Notes: generated from the letters alone by a model not told the origin. Positions 7,391 to 14,036 are shown, counted from the stretch's first letter. The stretch: 19,442 nt of DNA from Desulfobacteraceae bacterium (GCA_003551985.1 PUOB01000064.1:1-19442); one strand, 5' to 3'. Numbers and translations are program-made.

Positions 7391-9415
7391 TCATGAAGCC
7401 ATGGTTCGACGGTCGGTCATATCAATCAGGACCCGCTTCCTTGCCTTATCAATGCCAAGCGCTTTACGCTTTTTATCGATATGGGCGATCATTTTACGGG
7501 CATGCAGCACGGGATCGATTTCAAGGTCCCACATGCCGCCGTACATTTTTTCAAACTCTTCAAAGAGGTACTTCTGGAATACAGGCGCCCCGGAAACCGG
7601 CAGGGTAACGCCGAATACCGTGTACACGCCCGAAGCCACAAAATAGTGCCCGATGCTGATCGCTTTTTCACTCATCCATTCCGGGGCGCTTCCGGCAACC
7701 GGCAGGTCGCTGATATCTTTCCCAATCCCGCCCGCTTTTACCACTTCCGTGGCTGCCAGAAGGATGCGGCTGTTATCCACGCAGGACCCCATATGCAAAA
7801 CAGGCGGAATTCCAACCGTTTCACACACTTCGGCAAGGCCGGGGCCGCAGAAGACGCCTGCCGTCTCCGGTGTTAGAAGCCCTTCCATGGCGCAGGCAAT
7901 GCCATTGCAGCCGGTGGTCAGGACGATAACGTCATTTTTGATCAATTCTTTGACCACGGTGAGGTGCCCCTCGTTGTGGCGGGTCCTGGCGTTGTTGCAG
8001 CCGACCACGCCCGCGATGCCCCGGATCCTGCCGTTGATGATATTGTCGTTAAGGGTGTAGTAGGATCCCCGGAAGATGCCGCCCAGATTGTACTCGATGG
8101 ATTCAACGCCGAACCCGGCAATCTGGGTGTTTTTATGACGGGGGATCATGACCTCGGTTTTCCGGTTGGCAAAATTGTCGATCGCTATTTTTACGATTCG
8201 CTTGGCATCCTCAAACGCATAGTGCTCGTCAAATTCGATGTGGATGACATTCTCCTGCTCCATTTTTGCGATGGGGTGCGTGGTGATCAGTTTGGTATGG
8301 AAGCATTTTGCCACGTTTGCGAGATTCTGCATGATGCACTGGATGTCCACTACCATGGCATCGCAGGCACCGGTGATGATGGCCAGTTCCTGCTGCAGAA
8401 ACGTACCGCAAAGGGGAACGCCGTGACGCTGCAGAATCTCGTTGGCCGTGCAGCAGATGCCGGACAGCTGGATGCCTTTCGCACCCTTTGCCCTCGCATA
8501 TTCCTGTATTTCCGGGGTCATGGTCGCCGTAACGATCATTTCCGAGAGAACCGGTTCATGGCCGTGAATAACCAGGTTGACATGGTCTTCCTTCAGAACG
8601 CCCAGGTTGGCCTCGGATTGGATTGGATAAGGGGTTCCGAAAAGAACATCCTGGAGGTCGGTTGCCAGCATGGAACCGCCCCAGCCGTCGGCAATGGCCG
8701 TACGGGTTCCCTGTTTCATGAGGTTTTTATAATCCTGGTCCACGCCGATATGCGTGCGGTGCATGATTTCAACGATTTCCCGGTCAATATTGCGGGGGAG
8801 CACGCCGTTTTTTTTCCATTTCTCATAAAGTGCTTCCGGGGCGCGCTTTAAATAAAGAAGCGTTCCCTCGGATTTTCCCCACTCGTTGATTGCCTTTTCC
8901 GCAACCGCCACCGCGATCTCGTCGAGGTCCCTGTCCAGGGTTTCGCCGTCAACTTCAACGGTTACGGCCACATCAAAAAGGGGGGCGATTGCCAGCAGTT
9001 TTTCAACATCCTTGATTTTATAGGCATCGGTTTCTTTTCGTGCCGCGGCCAGAAACACTTCCGCCACGCACCGGCCATGGTCCGAATGGGCGGCCGCACC
9101 GCCGGCGATCATCCGTATGAAATTTCGGGCCGCAATGGTGTTTGCCGAAGCGCCGCACAGCCCTTTTCGCTCGTCCTCACCCTCTATGCCGGACTTCGGC
9201 AGGGGCAGACGGCAGGGCCCCATGCCGCAGTTCTTGCAGCATGTGCCCTGTGAACCGATATTGCAGGGCTTCATTTTTTCGGCCCTTTCAAAAATTGTTT
9301 CAATCCCGAGGTCCTGGGCACGGACAATCATTTCACGGGTTGCCTGATCCACTGTTGCTGCTATCGGATCGGCAAGCTTTTGCTCTTTTTGAGTTTTTTT
9401 TGCATCTTCTTTCAT
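7391..9415 (-). CDS. cooS: Anaerobic Ni-Fe carbon monoxide dehydrogenase, catalytic subunit
   Basis: This 674-residue protein interconverts CO and CO2 at a Ni-Fe-S C-cluster. The N-terminal cluster ligands are C51 and C59 (D-cluster, shared across the dimer) and C60/C63/C68/C87 (B-cluster), in CNIGSQGTCCKNCGMGPC. C-cluster ligands are visible at HGHEP (284-288), C321 (SGICCTANE), C360 (VDIQC), C473 (VVGCNN), C503 (TGCNG) and C545 (HMGSCVDNS). The acid-base lysine region is SEKAISIG (K584). The ATG at 9415 has GGGGAGG seven bases upstream; the frame is open 31 codons further but that part has no family similarity. It is slightly longer than typical CooS. It lies 56 bases after the NifX-like gene. 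No acetyl-CoA synthase or cooC maturation gene is in the window, so monofunctional versus ACS-linked use is unresolved. Confidence 0.97.
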   Translation of the reverse strand: MKEDAKKTQKEQKLADPIAATVDQATREMIVRAQDLGIETIFERAEKMKPCNIGSQGTCCKNCGMGPCRLPLPKSGIEGEDERKGLCGASANTIAARNFIRMIAGGAAAHSDHGRCVAEVFLAAARKETDAYKIKDVEKLLAIAPLFDVAVTVEVDGETLDRDLDEIAVAVAEKAINEWGKSEGTLLYLKRAPEALYEKWKKNGVLPRNIDREIVEIMHRTHIGVDQDYKNLMKQGTRTAIADGWGGSMLATDLQDVLFGTPYPIQSEANLGVLKEDHVNLVIHGHEPVLSEMIVTATMTPEIQEYARAKGAKGIQLSGICCTANEILQRHGVPLCGTFLQQELAIITGACDAMVVDIQCIMQNLANVAKCFHTKLITTHPIAKMEQENVIHIEFDEHYAFEDAKRIVKIAIDNFANRKTEVMIPRHKNTQIAGFGVESIEYNLGGIFRGSYYTLNDNIINGRIRGIAGVVGCNNARTRHNEGHLTVVKELIKNDVIVLTTGCNGIACAMEGLLTPETAGVFCGPGLAEVCETVGIPPVLHMGSCVDNSRILLAATEVVKAGGIGKDISDLPVAGSAPEWMSEKAISIGHYFVASGVYTVFGVTLPVSGAPVFQKYLFEEFEKMYGGMWDLEIDPVLHARKMIAHIDKKRKALGIDKARKRVLIDMTDRRTMAS

Positions 9416-9471
9416 TTCAAATCCTCCCCGGCGTAAAAGTGTTTTTGCCTTGGCGGCCAAACGCTGTCTGC

Positions 9472-9834
9472 CTATAAATGGATTGAAGGGGTTTTTCTCC
9501 TGCGGCAACCCGGCATCAGGTACATGGGATCCGCCAGTTTTCCATTCAGGAACGCTTCTATAACCTCCTTCAAAGACCCTCTCGTATACGAAAACACCTT
9601 GATATTATGTGAAACCAATGCCTTCTCCAGGGAAATGGATATGGCGCCGCATATCAACCATTCGATTCCCAGGCTGGCGACATACCCGGCCCGCAGCAAT
9701 GGATCACTGTGCCGCAGGTCCACTTCGATGCGCCTGACTTCCCGGCCCTTTTCGATTTCAATAAGAAGGATTTCCCTTGACGTGTCAAAAACCGGTGACA
9801 CGCGACCCTGCCAGTATGGTATGGCGATTTTCAT
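9472..9834 (-). CDS. NifX/NifB-type (dinitrogenase iron-molybdenum cofactor family) small protein
   Basis: This 120-residue protein belongs to the COG1433-like family, whose members bind or are predicted to bind Fe-Mo or Fe-S type clusters. The N-terminus MKIAIPYWQGRVSPVFDTS is the family hallmark, followed by a ribonuclease-H-like alternation of strands and helices and ICGAIS at residues 61-66. C110 (MPGCRRRK) is the only other cysteine besides C62. The start at 9834 was chosen for this conserved N-terminus; the open frame extends 27 codons upstream without similarity. No Shine-Dalgarno precedes this ATG, and a sigma54-like promoter ends almost on it, so a leaderless mRNA is possible. It lies 56 bases before cooS and faces a divergent sigma54 activator. 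Confidence 0.85.
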   Translation of the reverse strand: MKIAIPYWQGRVSPVFDTSREILLIEIEKGREVRRIEVDLRHSDPLLRAGYVASLGIEWLICGAISISLEKALVSHNIKVFSYTRGSLKEVIEAFLNGKLADPMYLMPGCRRRKTPSIHL

Positions 9835-9846
9835 GCGATAAAGACT

Positions 9847-9862
9847 GCATGAGGCATGCCAA
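9847..9862 (-). promoter_or_regulatory. Sigma54 (-24/-12) promoter for the NifX-like/cooS operon
   Basis: The minus strand reads TTGGCATGCCTCATGC: the GG and GC dinucleotides are separated by exactly ten bases as sigma54 requires, and TGGCA matches the -24 consensus. The mismatches are T for C after TGGCA and A for T in TTGC. The predicted transcript start is about 9835, right at the NifX-like ATG. The divergent sigma54 activator gene and palindromes 80-140 bases upstream support the call. Confidence 0.6.
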
Positions 9863-9940
9863 GGTTTTTTTAAAAATATAAGGCACTGTTTTATTATTAA
9901 AAAAGACCTATTCAAAAAACATGGGCAGGCTTTTCAACAT

Positions 9941-9951
9941 GGCAATTTGCA
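9941..9951. promoter_or_regulatory. TGCAA-N-TTGCA palindrome, site 1 (one mismatch)
   Basis: GGCAATTTGCA matches the palindrome TGCAA-N-TTGCA except at the first base. It lies about 80 bases behind the -24 element of the operon promoter, a distance typical for an enhancer bound by a sigma54 activator. Binding by the adjacent activator is inferred. Confidence 0.5.
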
Positions 9952-9971
9952 AGTTTTAGCCCGTCATACTA

Positions 9972-9984
9972 TTGCAAATTGCAA
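9972..9984. promoter_or_regulatory. TGCAA-N-TTGCA palindrome, site 2 (perfect)
   Basis: TTGCAAATTGCAA is a perfect palindrome with six-base arms around one base. It is in the divergent intergenic region about 110 bases upstream of the sigma54 promoter and about 90 bases upstream of the activator ATG, so it could serve activation of the operon and autoregulation. Confidence 0.6.
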
Positions 9985-10075
9985 AAAAAGGGCGTATGGG
10001 TACTGAAAATGATTCACTGATTTTGATCACCGTTGCAAAAGGGAACATGCTTTTTGCCCAATAAACAACCCGGCA

Positions 10076-11467
10076 ATGCGAAACCAACAGGCGCTTTCGA
10101 TTATGAACCTTGAAAAAATATACAGGCACTACCACACGATCCTTGATTCCATTAATGAGGGGGTTTTTACCGTTGACCTGAACTGGCGGATTACTACCTT
10201 CAATAAAGCAGCGGAGCGTATCACCGGCGTGACACGTGAACAGGCCATCGGCGTTGCCTGCAGCGAAGTTTTCAGGGCGAATCTCTGCGAGACGTCATGC
10301 GCCCTGAAAAGGACGCTTGAATCCGGCAAATCGATATATAATGCCATGGCCTACTTCATTAACGCATCCGGAAAACACGTACCCATCCGCATTTCCACGG
10401 CGCTCCTGAAGAACAAGTCCGGCAAAATTATCGGCGGCGTGGAAACTTTTCAGGATATTTCCATGATCGAGCAGCTGCGCAAGGAACTCGAGGGGCGCTA
10501 CACATTCGAAGACATCATCGGCAGAAGCCGGACAATGATGGACCTGTTTGAAATTCTGCCCAAAATCGCGGAAAGCGGCAGTACTGTTTTACTGGAAGGC
10601 GCCAGCGGCACCGGCAAGGAGCTTTTTGCAAGGGCCATCCACAACTTATCCGCCCGAAAAAAGAAGCGGTTTATCCCTTTGAATTGCAGCGCCCTTCCGG
10701 ACACCCTTCTCGAATCGGAGCTTTTCGGATACAAGGCCGGCGCCTTTACGGATGCCAAGAAGGACAAGCCGGGCCGCTTTAAATTAGCGGATCATGGGAC
10801 CCTGTTTCTCGATGAAATCGGCGACATTTCCCCTGCCATGCAGGCCCGCCTGCTTCGCGTGCTGCAGGAGCATCAGATTGAGCCCTTGGGCTCTGTGATT
10901 GCGGAAAATATCGATGTCCGGATTATCGCGGCAACCAACAAGGACCTTACAAAATTGGTGCAGTCCGGAAAATTTCGCAAAGACCTGTTCTACCGCATCC
11001 GGGTCATCCATATCCAGCTGCCCGATTTGAAGGACCGGCGGGAAGACATCCCCCTGCTTGTCTCCCACCTGGTATCCAAACTGAACCGGCTCAAGGGAAG
11101 GGATATTGCCGGCGTGTCGGGGTGGGTGATGGCCAGGCTCATGGAATACGAATACCCGGGCAACATCAGGGAGCTCGAAAACATCATTGAACATGCGTTT
11201 GCGCTGTGTGAAGGGGAGCTGATCGATCGGGAGCACCTGCCTCCGGAGCACCGCCCGGAGGCCGTTTCAATTATGCAGGGACCGGACACCGCCGCATCCC
11301 TGAAAACGATGGAAAACGCCTTAATCAAGGAGGTGCTGCGACGCCACGGGGGCAGCAGAATACGTGCTGCCCGGGAACTGGGCATTGACACGAGTACGCT
11401 TTACCGGAAAATCAAGGCGATGGAAATTGCGCTTCCGCCCAGGGATGGCAGAAGCCGGAAGGAATAG
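10076..11467 (+). CDS. PAS-containing sigma54-dependent enhancer-binding protein
   Basis: This 463-residue activator has a PAS domain (about 17-130), an AAA+ ATPase (about 145-375) and a Fis-type helix-turn-helix (about 409-447, RIRAARELGIDTSTLYRKIK). Walker A is GASGTGKE (175-182), Walker B is GTLFLDEIGD (241-250), and the sigma54-contact loop reads GAFTDA (222-227) instead of GAFTGA. The PAS domain has C71 and C75 (LCETSCALKRT), possible redox or metal ligands. It is transcribed divergently from the NifX-like/cooS operon and is the natural candidate to drive the sigma54 promoter at 9847-9862. The ATG at 10076 has no clear ribosome binding site; ATG 10103 is an alternative. A decayed paralogue lies at 11911-12316. 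Confidence 0.92.
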   Translation: MRNQQALSIMNLEKIYRHYHTILDSINEGVFTVDLNWRITTFNKAAERITGVTREQAIGVACSEVFRANLCETSCALKRTLESGKSIYNAMAYFINASGKHVPIRISTALLKNKSGKIIGGVETFQDISMIEQLRKELEGRYTFEDIIGRSRTMMDLFEILPKIAESGSTVLLEGASGTGKELFARAIHNLSARKKKRFIPLNCSALPDTLLESELFGYKAGAFTDAKKDKPGRFKLADHGTLFLDEIGDISPAMQARLLRVLQEHQIEPLGSVIAENIDVRIIAATNKDLTKLVQSGKFRKDLFYRIRVIHIQLPDLKDRREDIPLLVSHLVSKLNRLKGRDIAGVSGWVMARLMEYEYPGNIRELENIIEHAFALCEGELIDREHLPPEHRPEAVSIMQGPDTAASLKTMENALIKEVLRRHGGSRIRAARELGIDTSTLYRKIKAMEIALPPRDGRSRKE

Positions 11468-11469
11468 TC

Positions 11470-11482
11470 GTGCAAGTTGCAC
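11470..11482. promoter_or_regulatory. TGCAA-N-TTGCA palindrome, site 3 (perfect)
   Basis: GTGCAAGTTGCAC begins three bases after the activator stop codon and has perfect six-base arms around one central G. The one-base centre cannot form a stable RNA hairpin, so a DNA-binding site is more likely than a terminator. It lies 128 bases upstream of the selenoprotein start. No convincing -24/-12 sequence was found between them. Confidence 0.6.
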
Positions 11483-11544
11483 TGTTTAAAAATCGGCCGC
11501 GGGGTTAAATGGAATCCACAATATCCAGTTGCAGAATGTTAAGC

Positions 11545-11556
11545 ATATGCTCATAT
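11545..11556 (+). promoter_or_regulatory. TATGCTCATA element, copy 1 (upstream of selenoprotein gene)
   Basis: ATATGCTCATAT is a near-palindrome (ATATG/CATAT) 55 bases before the ATG at 11611. The core TATGCTCATA is identical, in sense orientation, to elements before the two zinc-ribbon genes (13942-13953 minus, 15050-15061 plus). In this copy no good -35 box is visible 17 bases upstream. Confidence 0.6.
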
Positions 11557-11610
11557 CGTGCTCGCAGGAAAACCACCCATCCCGTTATTTTTTAAAAATG
11601 AGGACTTGAT

Positions 11611-11892
11611 ATGTATCAACTGATTGTTTTCCATAGCGGAAACCCCCGCTGAGTGTCTTGCCAAAAGGCTATGGGCGTAGCCAGGGAGATGGCAGAAAGC
11701 TTTAAAGGTCAATTGGATGTGAAATTTTACACCATGGATTCCCAGGAAGCGAAAAAGCACCACTTCAAGGGTGCAACAGTGGTTTATTTTGAAAATGAAG
11801 CCGTTCCGATTAAGGTGGCCATGGATAAAATCCAAATGGAAGCGTTTTTATCGGAGCGAATAAACCCCCAAAGCGGCCCGGAAAATAATTGA
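11611..11892 (+). CDS. Thioredoxin-like selenoprotein with U-x-x-C motif (in-frame TGA at 11650-11652)
   Basis: Reading the TGA at 11650-11652 as selenocysteine gives one 93-residue protein: a beta strand (MYQLIVFHSGNPR), then U14-V15-S16-C17 at the start of a helix (QKAMGVAREMAE). A second strand (DVKFYTMD), a GATVVYFENEAVPI hairpin and a C-terminal helix (DKIQMEAFLSERI) follow, as in a thioredoxin-like fold with a redox U-x-x-C pair. GAGGA lies about 7 bases before the ATG at 11611. Without readthrough only a 13-residue peptide results, and the remaining ORF would start at GTG 11653 with no ribosome binding site and no first strand. A hairpin with a G-containing loop lies 19 bases after the TGA, as expected for a bacterial SECIS. 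It is probably a thiol/disulfide redox protein; the partner is unknown. Confidence 0.78.
11667..11682 (+). promoter_or_regulatory. Candidate bacterial SECIS stem-loop
   Basis: GGCTA (11667-11671) pairs perfectly with TAGCC (11678-11682) around the loop TGGGCG. The loop starts 19 bases after the TGA, and G is its second base. Both match the known bacterial SECIS rules: loop about 16-37 nt from UGA, and a G among the first two loop bases. It lies inside the coding region, as bacterial SECIS elements do. Confidence 0.65.
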
Positions 11893-11908
11893 CGGCTTCG
11901 TAAAAAGT
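11891..11908. repeat. GACGGCTTCGTAAAAAGT dispersed-repeat-like sequence
   Basis: The sequence starts within the selenoprotein stop codon and marks the junction with the decayed activator copy. A partial match (GACTTTGTAAAAAGCCCGG) occurs at 18641-18659. I recall similar sequences dispersed in Desulfobacterota genomes, possibly as small mobile repeats; that is memory, not shown here. Confidence 0.35.
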
Positions 11909-11910
11909 TC

Positions 11911-12316
11911 AATATCTGCGAAGGGGACTGCGCCCTGAAAAGGACCATGAAAGAAAAAAACCGTTTGTCGCCATCAATTGCGTTGCGCTTCCGGATACGC
12001 TCCTTGAATCGGAGCTGTTCGGATACAAGGCAGGCGCTTTTACAGGTGCGAGGGCGGGAAATCATGGGGGTGTCGGAAGAGGTGATGGCGTGGCTGATGG
12101 AATATGATTACCCGGGCAATGTCCGGGAACTGGAGAACATCATCGAGCATGCGTTCGCGCTGTGCAACGGCGATCTGGTCGAATGCCGGCACCTGCCACC
12201 GGAACACCGGCCCGGCAATACCCCGGCGGAAGACGTGCCTGCGTTTTCACTCAAGGCCATGGAAGAAGCACTGATATGAAGAGCGCTGGTACGCCACGGC
12301 GGCAGAAGTCATAAAA
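11911..12316 (+). pseudogene. Deleted and frameshifted copy of the sigma54 activator
   Basis: Three blocks match the intact activator in order. The first, 11911-11949, reads [14 protein letters not shown] against residues 68-81. The second, 11953-12045, reads KKPFVAINC then [22 protein letters not shown] against about 195-227. The third, 12055-12316, reads [20 protein letters not shown] and onward against about 341-428. The parts between (most of PAS, Walker A, Walker B and the ATPase core) are deleted, the blocks are in different frames, and a TGA at 12276-12278 interrupts the C-terminus before the helix-turn-helix. The second block still has the canonical GAFTGA, unlike the intact gene's GAFTDA, so the copies diverged before decay or came from different sources. 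It cannot make a working regulator. Confidence 0.88.
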
Positions 12317-12323
12317 ATAGCTG

Positions 12324-12334
12324 TGCAAATTGCA
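12324..12334. promoter_or_regulatory. TGCAA-N-TTGCA palindrome, site 4 (perfect)
   Basis: TGCAAATTGCA lies a few bases after the activator pseudogene, the same relative position as site 3 after the intact activator. This suggests the activator-plus-site arrangement was duplicated as a unit. It lies 25 bases upstream of the truncated MBL-fold gene. Confidence 0.55.
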
Positions 12335-12359
12335 ATGCTGCAGTAAGGGCGAGGCAAAA

Positions 12360-12473
12360 ATGCGGATTACCATTGTTTACGACAATACCAGCCAGCAGGA
12401 AAACCTTGTAGCGGACTGGGGGTTTTCGTGCCTCGTGGAGGCTTACGGCAAAATCATCCTCAAGCGAATATGA
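12360..12473 (+). pseudogene. Truncated MBL-fold metallohydrolase, N-terminal fragment
   Basis: From ATG 12360 (GAGG about 6 bases upstream) the frame gives MRITIVYDNTSQQ, then ADWGFSCLVEAYGKIIL, and stops at 12471. This is recognisably the N-terminal beta strands of a small metallo-beta-lactamase-fold family in which an F-D-T-G segment should follow directly after IIL. Here it switches to KRI-stop at the junction with the IS66 remnant. The H-x-H-x-D-H metal site and the rest of the protein are absent from the window. Insertion or deletion associated with the transposon probably destroyed it. Confidence 0.65.
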
Positions 12474-12489
12474 ATGTCTGCAAAATCCG

Positions 12490-12736
12490 CCCTTATCCAT
12501 TTTCCAGTCATCCCCGGTTCCGGCTCTGCCTGGCCGAACAGGTTCAACTGCGTCTGGTCGGGCTCATGGGGTTGCTTTTCGGATTTTCTGCCGAAGATCT
12601 CGTTGGTAAGCAGGCGGATGCGCTCTTCCAGCAACTCGATATGCTTTTTGGACTTCTCATGCTGTTCGGCAAATTCGATGATTATTGCCTTGAGTGCATC
12701 ATGGTCGTCAGGAAGTGTTGCAGTATCGAGTTTCAT
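12490..12736 (-). pseudogene. IS66-family transposase (TnpC), N-terminal fragment
   Basis: The minus strand from ATG 12736 encodes ALKAIIIEFAEQHEKSKKHI, ELLEERIRLLTNEIFGRKSE and QTQLNLFGQAE. This is the leucine-zipper-like N-terminus and following segment of IS66 transposases. Similarity is lost near 12490 (after AEPEP), and the frame runs on to 12443 with unrelated residues. The zinc-finger region, the DDE catalytic domain and the rest of the about 500-residue protein are missing. It is non-functional. Confidence 0.75.
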
Positions 12737-12816
12737 GGCCCATGAAATGGCATAAAATACTGATTTTGTATAGTCTTATCTGGTTTTATAAGTAAAAAAA
12801 ATTGTGCTGGCGGCGC

Positions 12817-13074
12817 TTAATAAAGTGTCGTGTATTTGAGTTTTTTATGTGCCCGGGCCTGATGGATATCCAGTTCCGAGGATAGCCGGAGCTCGATAAA
12901 CGTCGGGCTCTCCGGCGGATGCAGCCTTTTCTTCCAGTACTGGAACTGGTGCCGGCAGAGACCATGCTCCCGGCAGTAATCCACCTGGGTCCGGCCGCTG
13001 GCAGACCAGTCCTTGAGATGCTTTTTCCAGATGCGGCATTTTCTTGCATTCTCGGCTTTTCGGGATTGCGCCAT
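12817..13074 (-). pseudogene. IS66-family accessory protein TnpA, truncated
   Basis: This 85-residue product begins MAQSRKAENARKCRIWKKHL and continues with a helix-turn-helix-like segment, VDYCREHGLCRHQFQYWKKR, typical of the IS66 first ORF (transposase-associated DNA-binding protein). AGGAGGC lies a few bases before the ATG. The C-terminal part expected of intact family members seems to be lost after PTFIELRLSSEL, where the sequence turns into KKLKYTTLY-stop. It is probably inactive because tnpB and most of tnpC are missing. Confidence 0.65.
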
Positions 13075-13124
13075 GACGCCTCCTTCATGAATTTTAATTT
13101 TCGGAGGATCATGGCATAACGGGG

Positions 13125-13226
13125 TCAGGCTGGGAAGATGCGGTTAATTGAGCGGTTACCTTCTTTTGGCGCGCCGGCCGGCCCGCTGGTCGGCCGCTTG
13201 CAACCCGGCTTGAACGCTTCCGGCAT
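13125..13226 (-). CDS. Very short ORF with strong ribosome binding site, probably truncated
   Basis: The ATG at 13226 has AAAAAAGGAGG seven bases upstream, better than many genes here, but encodes only 33 residues (MPEAFKPGCKRPTSGPAG then APKEGNRSINRIFPA). It stops at the edge of the IS66 remnant, so it may be the 5' end of a gene cut by the element. Proline- and glycine-rich with one cysteine; no family recognised. Confidence 0.35.
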   Translation of the reverse strand: MPEAFKPGCKRPTSGPAGAPKEGNRSINRIFPA

Positions 13227-13377
13227 GATCAATCCTCCTTTTTTGGATGTGAGTTCACGGCTGCAAGACTCAGCCTGCATTGGCCCCATTTCCGTAGCTC
13301 TGCTCAACCTTGATCTCCTGAGCAAAAGCTGAGGGTCCTAAAAACAATTTTATCGAATACCTGGTTATTGGAAATGT

Positions 13378-13725
13378 TCAAAAGCTTATAATTTCATATC
13401 CGGCCAAGCGGTATCCGGCCATTCCCGGATGTCCGGACATATCATCCAGCAGATTGAGGCCCTGGGCCTCGGCATCCTTTAATACGCCCATTTTATTCGA
13501 ACAGGCCCGGCATGCTCCTTCAACCATGCCACCATCTTTTACCTTCTCCCAAAGCTGATGCAACGGATGCCCCGATTGGGCAAGCTCAGGGATCAGCTTA
13601 GTGGCTGACCCTTCAACAATGATTTTTGCCTCATTTCCTGTCTCATTCATATCCAGGGCGTTTAACAGCACATGGATAAAGCACATGGGATCTCCATTGA
13701 ATACAAAAAGGGCAAACTTTGTCAT
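13378..13725 (-). CDS. DsrE-like small cytoplasmic protein
   Basis: This 115-residue protein resembles the DsrE/DsrF-like alpha/beta fold. The N-terminus is [20 protein letters not shown], followed by [16 protein letters not shown]. Then comes [11 protein letters not shown] (C72, C75), where DsrE-type proteins often have a functional cysteine, and a C-terminal AGYEIISF. C15 is also present. DsrE-family members are linked to sulfur transfer or to peripheral redox roles; the exact role here is unknown. GGGAG lies seven bases before ATG 13725, and this ATG overlaps the stop of the upstream zinc-ribbon gene (ATGA), so the two are translationally coupled. Confidence 0.75.
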   Translation of the reverse strand: MTKFALFVFNGDPMCFIHVLLNALDMNETGNEAKIIVEGSATKLIPELAQSGHPLHQLWEKVKDGGMVEGACRACSNKMGVLKDAEAQGLNLLDDMSGHPGMAGYRLAGYEIISF

Positions 13726-13901
13726 TTTGAACTCCCGCATTTGGGGCATTTTTTTTCATAACAGGGTTTACCCTGCTCATGCTCTACCTTTTGACCGCAC
13801 TTGGGGCAGACGCAAAAGCCGCTTGTATTCATACCGCCTCCCCGTCCCCGGCCGGGACCAGATCCTTTTTCTCTGCCTTCCGATTTTTTTTGCCCTGGCA
13901 T
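13722..13901 (-). CDS. Small zinc-ribbon protein with Gly/Arg-rich linker
   Basis: This 59-residue protein starts at ATG 13901, six bases after AAGGAGG. It has a basic N-terminus, a [17 protein letters not shown] linker and a cysteine-rich C-terminus: C30, C32, C35 (FCVCPKCG) and C47, C52, C55 ([12 protein letters not shown]). That is enough for a zinc ribbon or a small iron-sulfur site. It is closely related to the protein at 15105-15296, with identical linker and cysteine spacing. It overlaps the DsrE-like gene by four bases. The shared element TATGCTCATA lies 41 bases upstream. The function is unknown; the gene is short enough to be missed by standard annotation. Confidence 0.8.
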   Translation of the reverse strand: MPGQKKSEGREKGSGPGRGRGGGMNTSGFCVCPKCGQKVEHEQGKPCYEKKCPKCGSSK

Positions 13902-13941
13902 TGGCGCCTCCTTATTTTTTAATCCATAAAAAAAATGCTTA

Positions 13942-13975
13942 TTATGAGCATAATCCCGAAATTAAAGGGGGGCAA
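13942..13975 (-). promoter_or_regulatory. TATGCTCATA element, copy 2, overlapping a sigma70-like promoter
   Basis: On the minus strand TTATGCTCATAA (13953-13942) lies 41 bases before the zinc-ribbon start. TTGCCC (13975-13970) is exactly 17 bases upstream of TATGCT, so the element could contain the -10 box of a sigma70-like promoter with an operator overlapping it. Confidence 0.6.
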
Positions 13976-14036
13976 GAAAAACTTTGGAGAATTGCGACAT
14001 GCAAATCTTTCTTGGCGAAAAAGGAGGACGTTTTTT

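Larger units (their letters stand above)
12490..13120 (-). mobile_element. IS66-family insertion sequence remnant
   Basis: On the minus strand a TnpA-type gene (13074-12817) is followed by the TnpC N-terminal fragment (12736-12490). The usual order tnpA-tnpB-tnpC is broken: tnpB is absent and the two are only 80 bases apart. No pair of terminal inverted repeats could be recognised, so the outer limits are approximate. Confidence 0.65.

Noticed and set aside
7964..8851. 295-codon plus-strand frame opposite cooS
   Set aside because: Shadow of cooS; no ribosome binding site and no recognisable domain.
10041..10058. Sigma54 promoter for the activator gene (GGGAACATGCTTTTTGCC)
   Set aside because: The GG-to-GC gap is two bases too long for a -24/-12 promoter.
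11653..11892. Separate short gene starting at GTG 11653
   Set aside because: It lacks a ribosome binding site and the first beta strand; the readthrough reading from 11611 explains both.
12276..12278. Second selenocysteine codon (TGA in the activator copy)
   Set aside because: It replaces a lysine codon of the intact copy and lies in a gene with large deletions, so it is a nonsense mutation.
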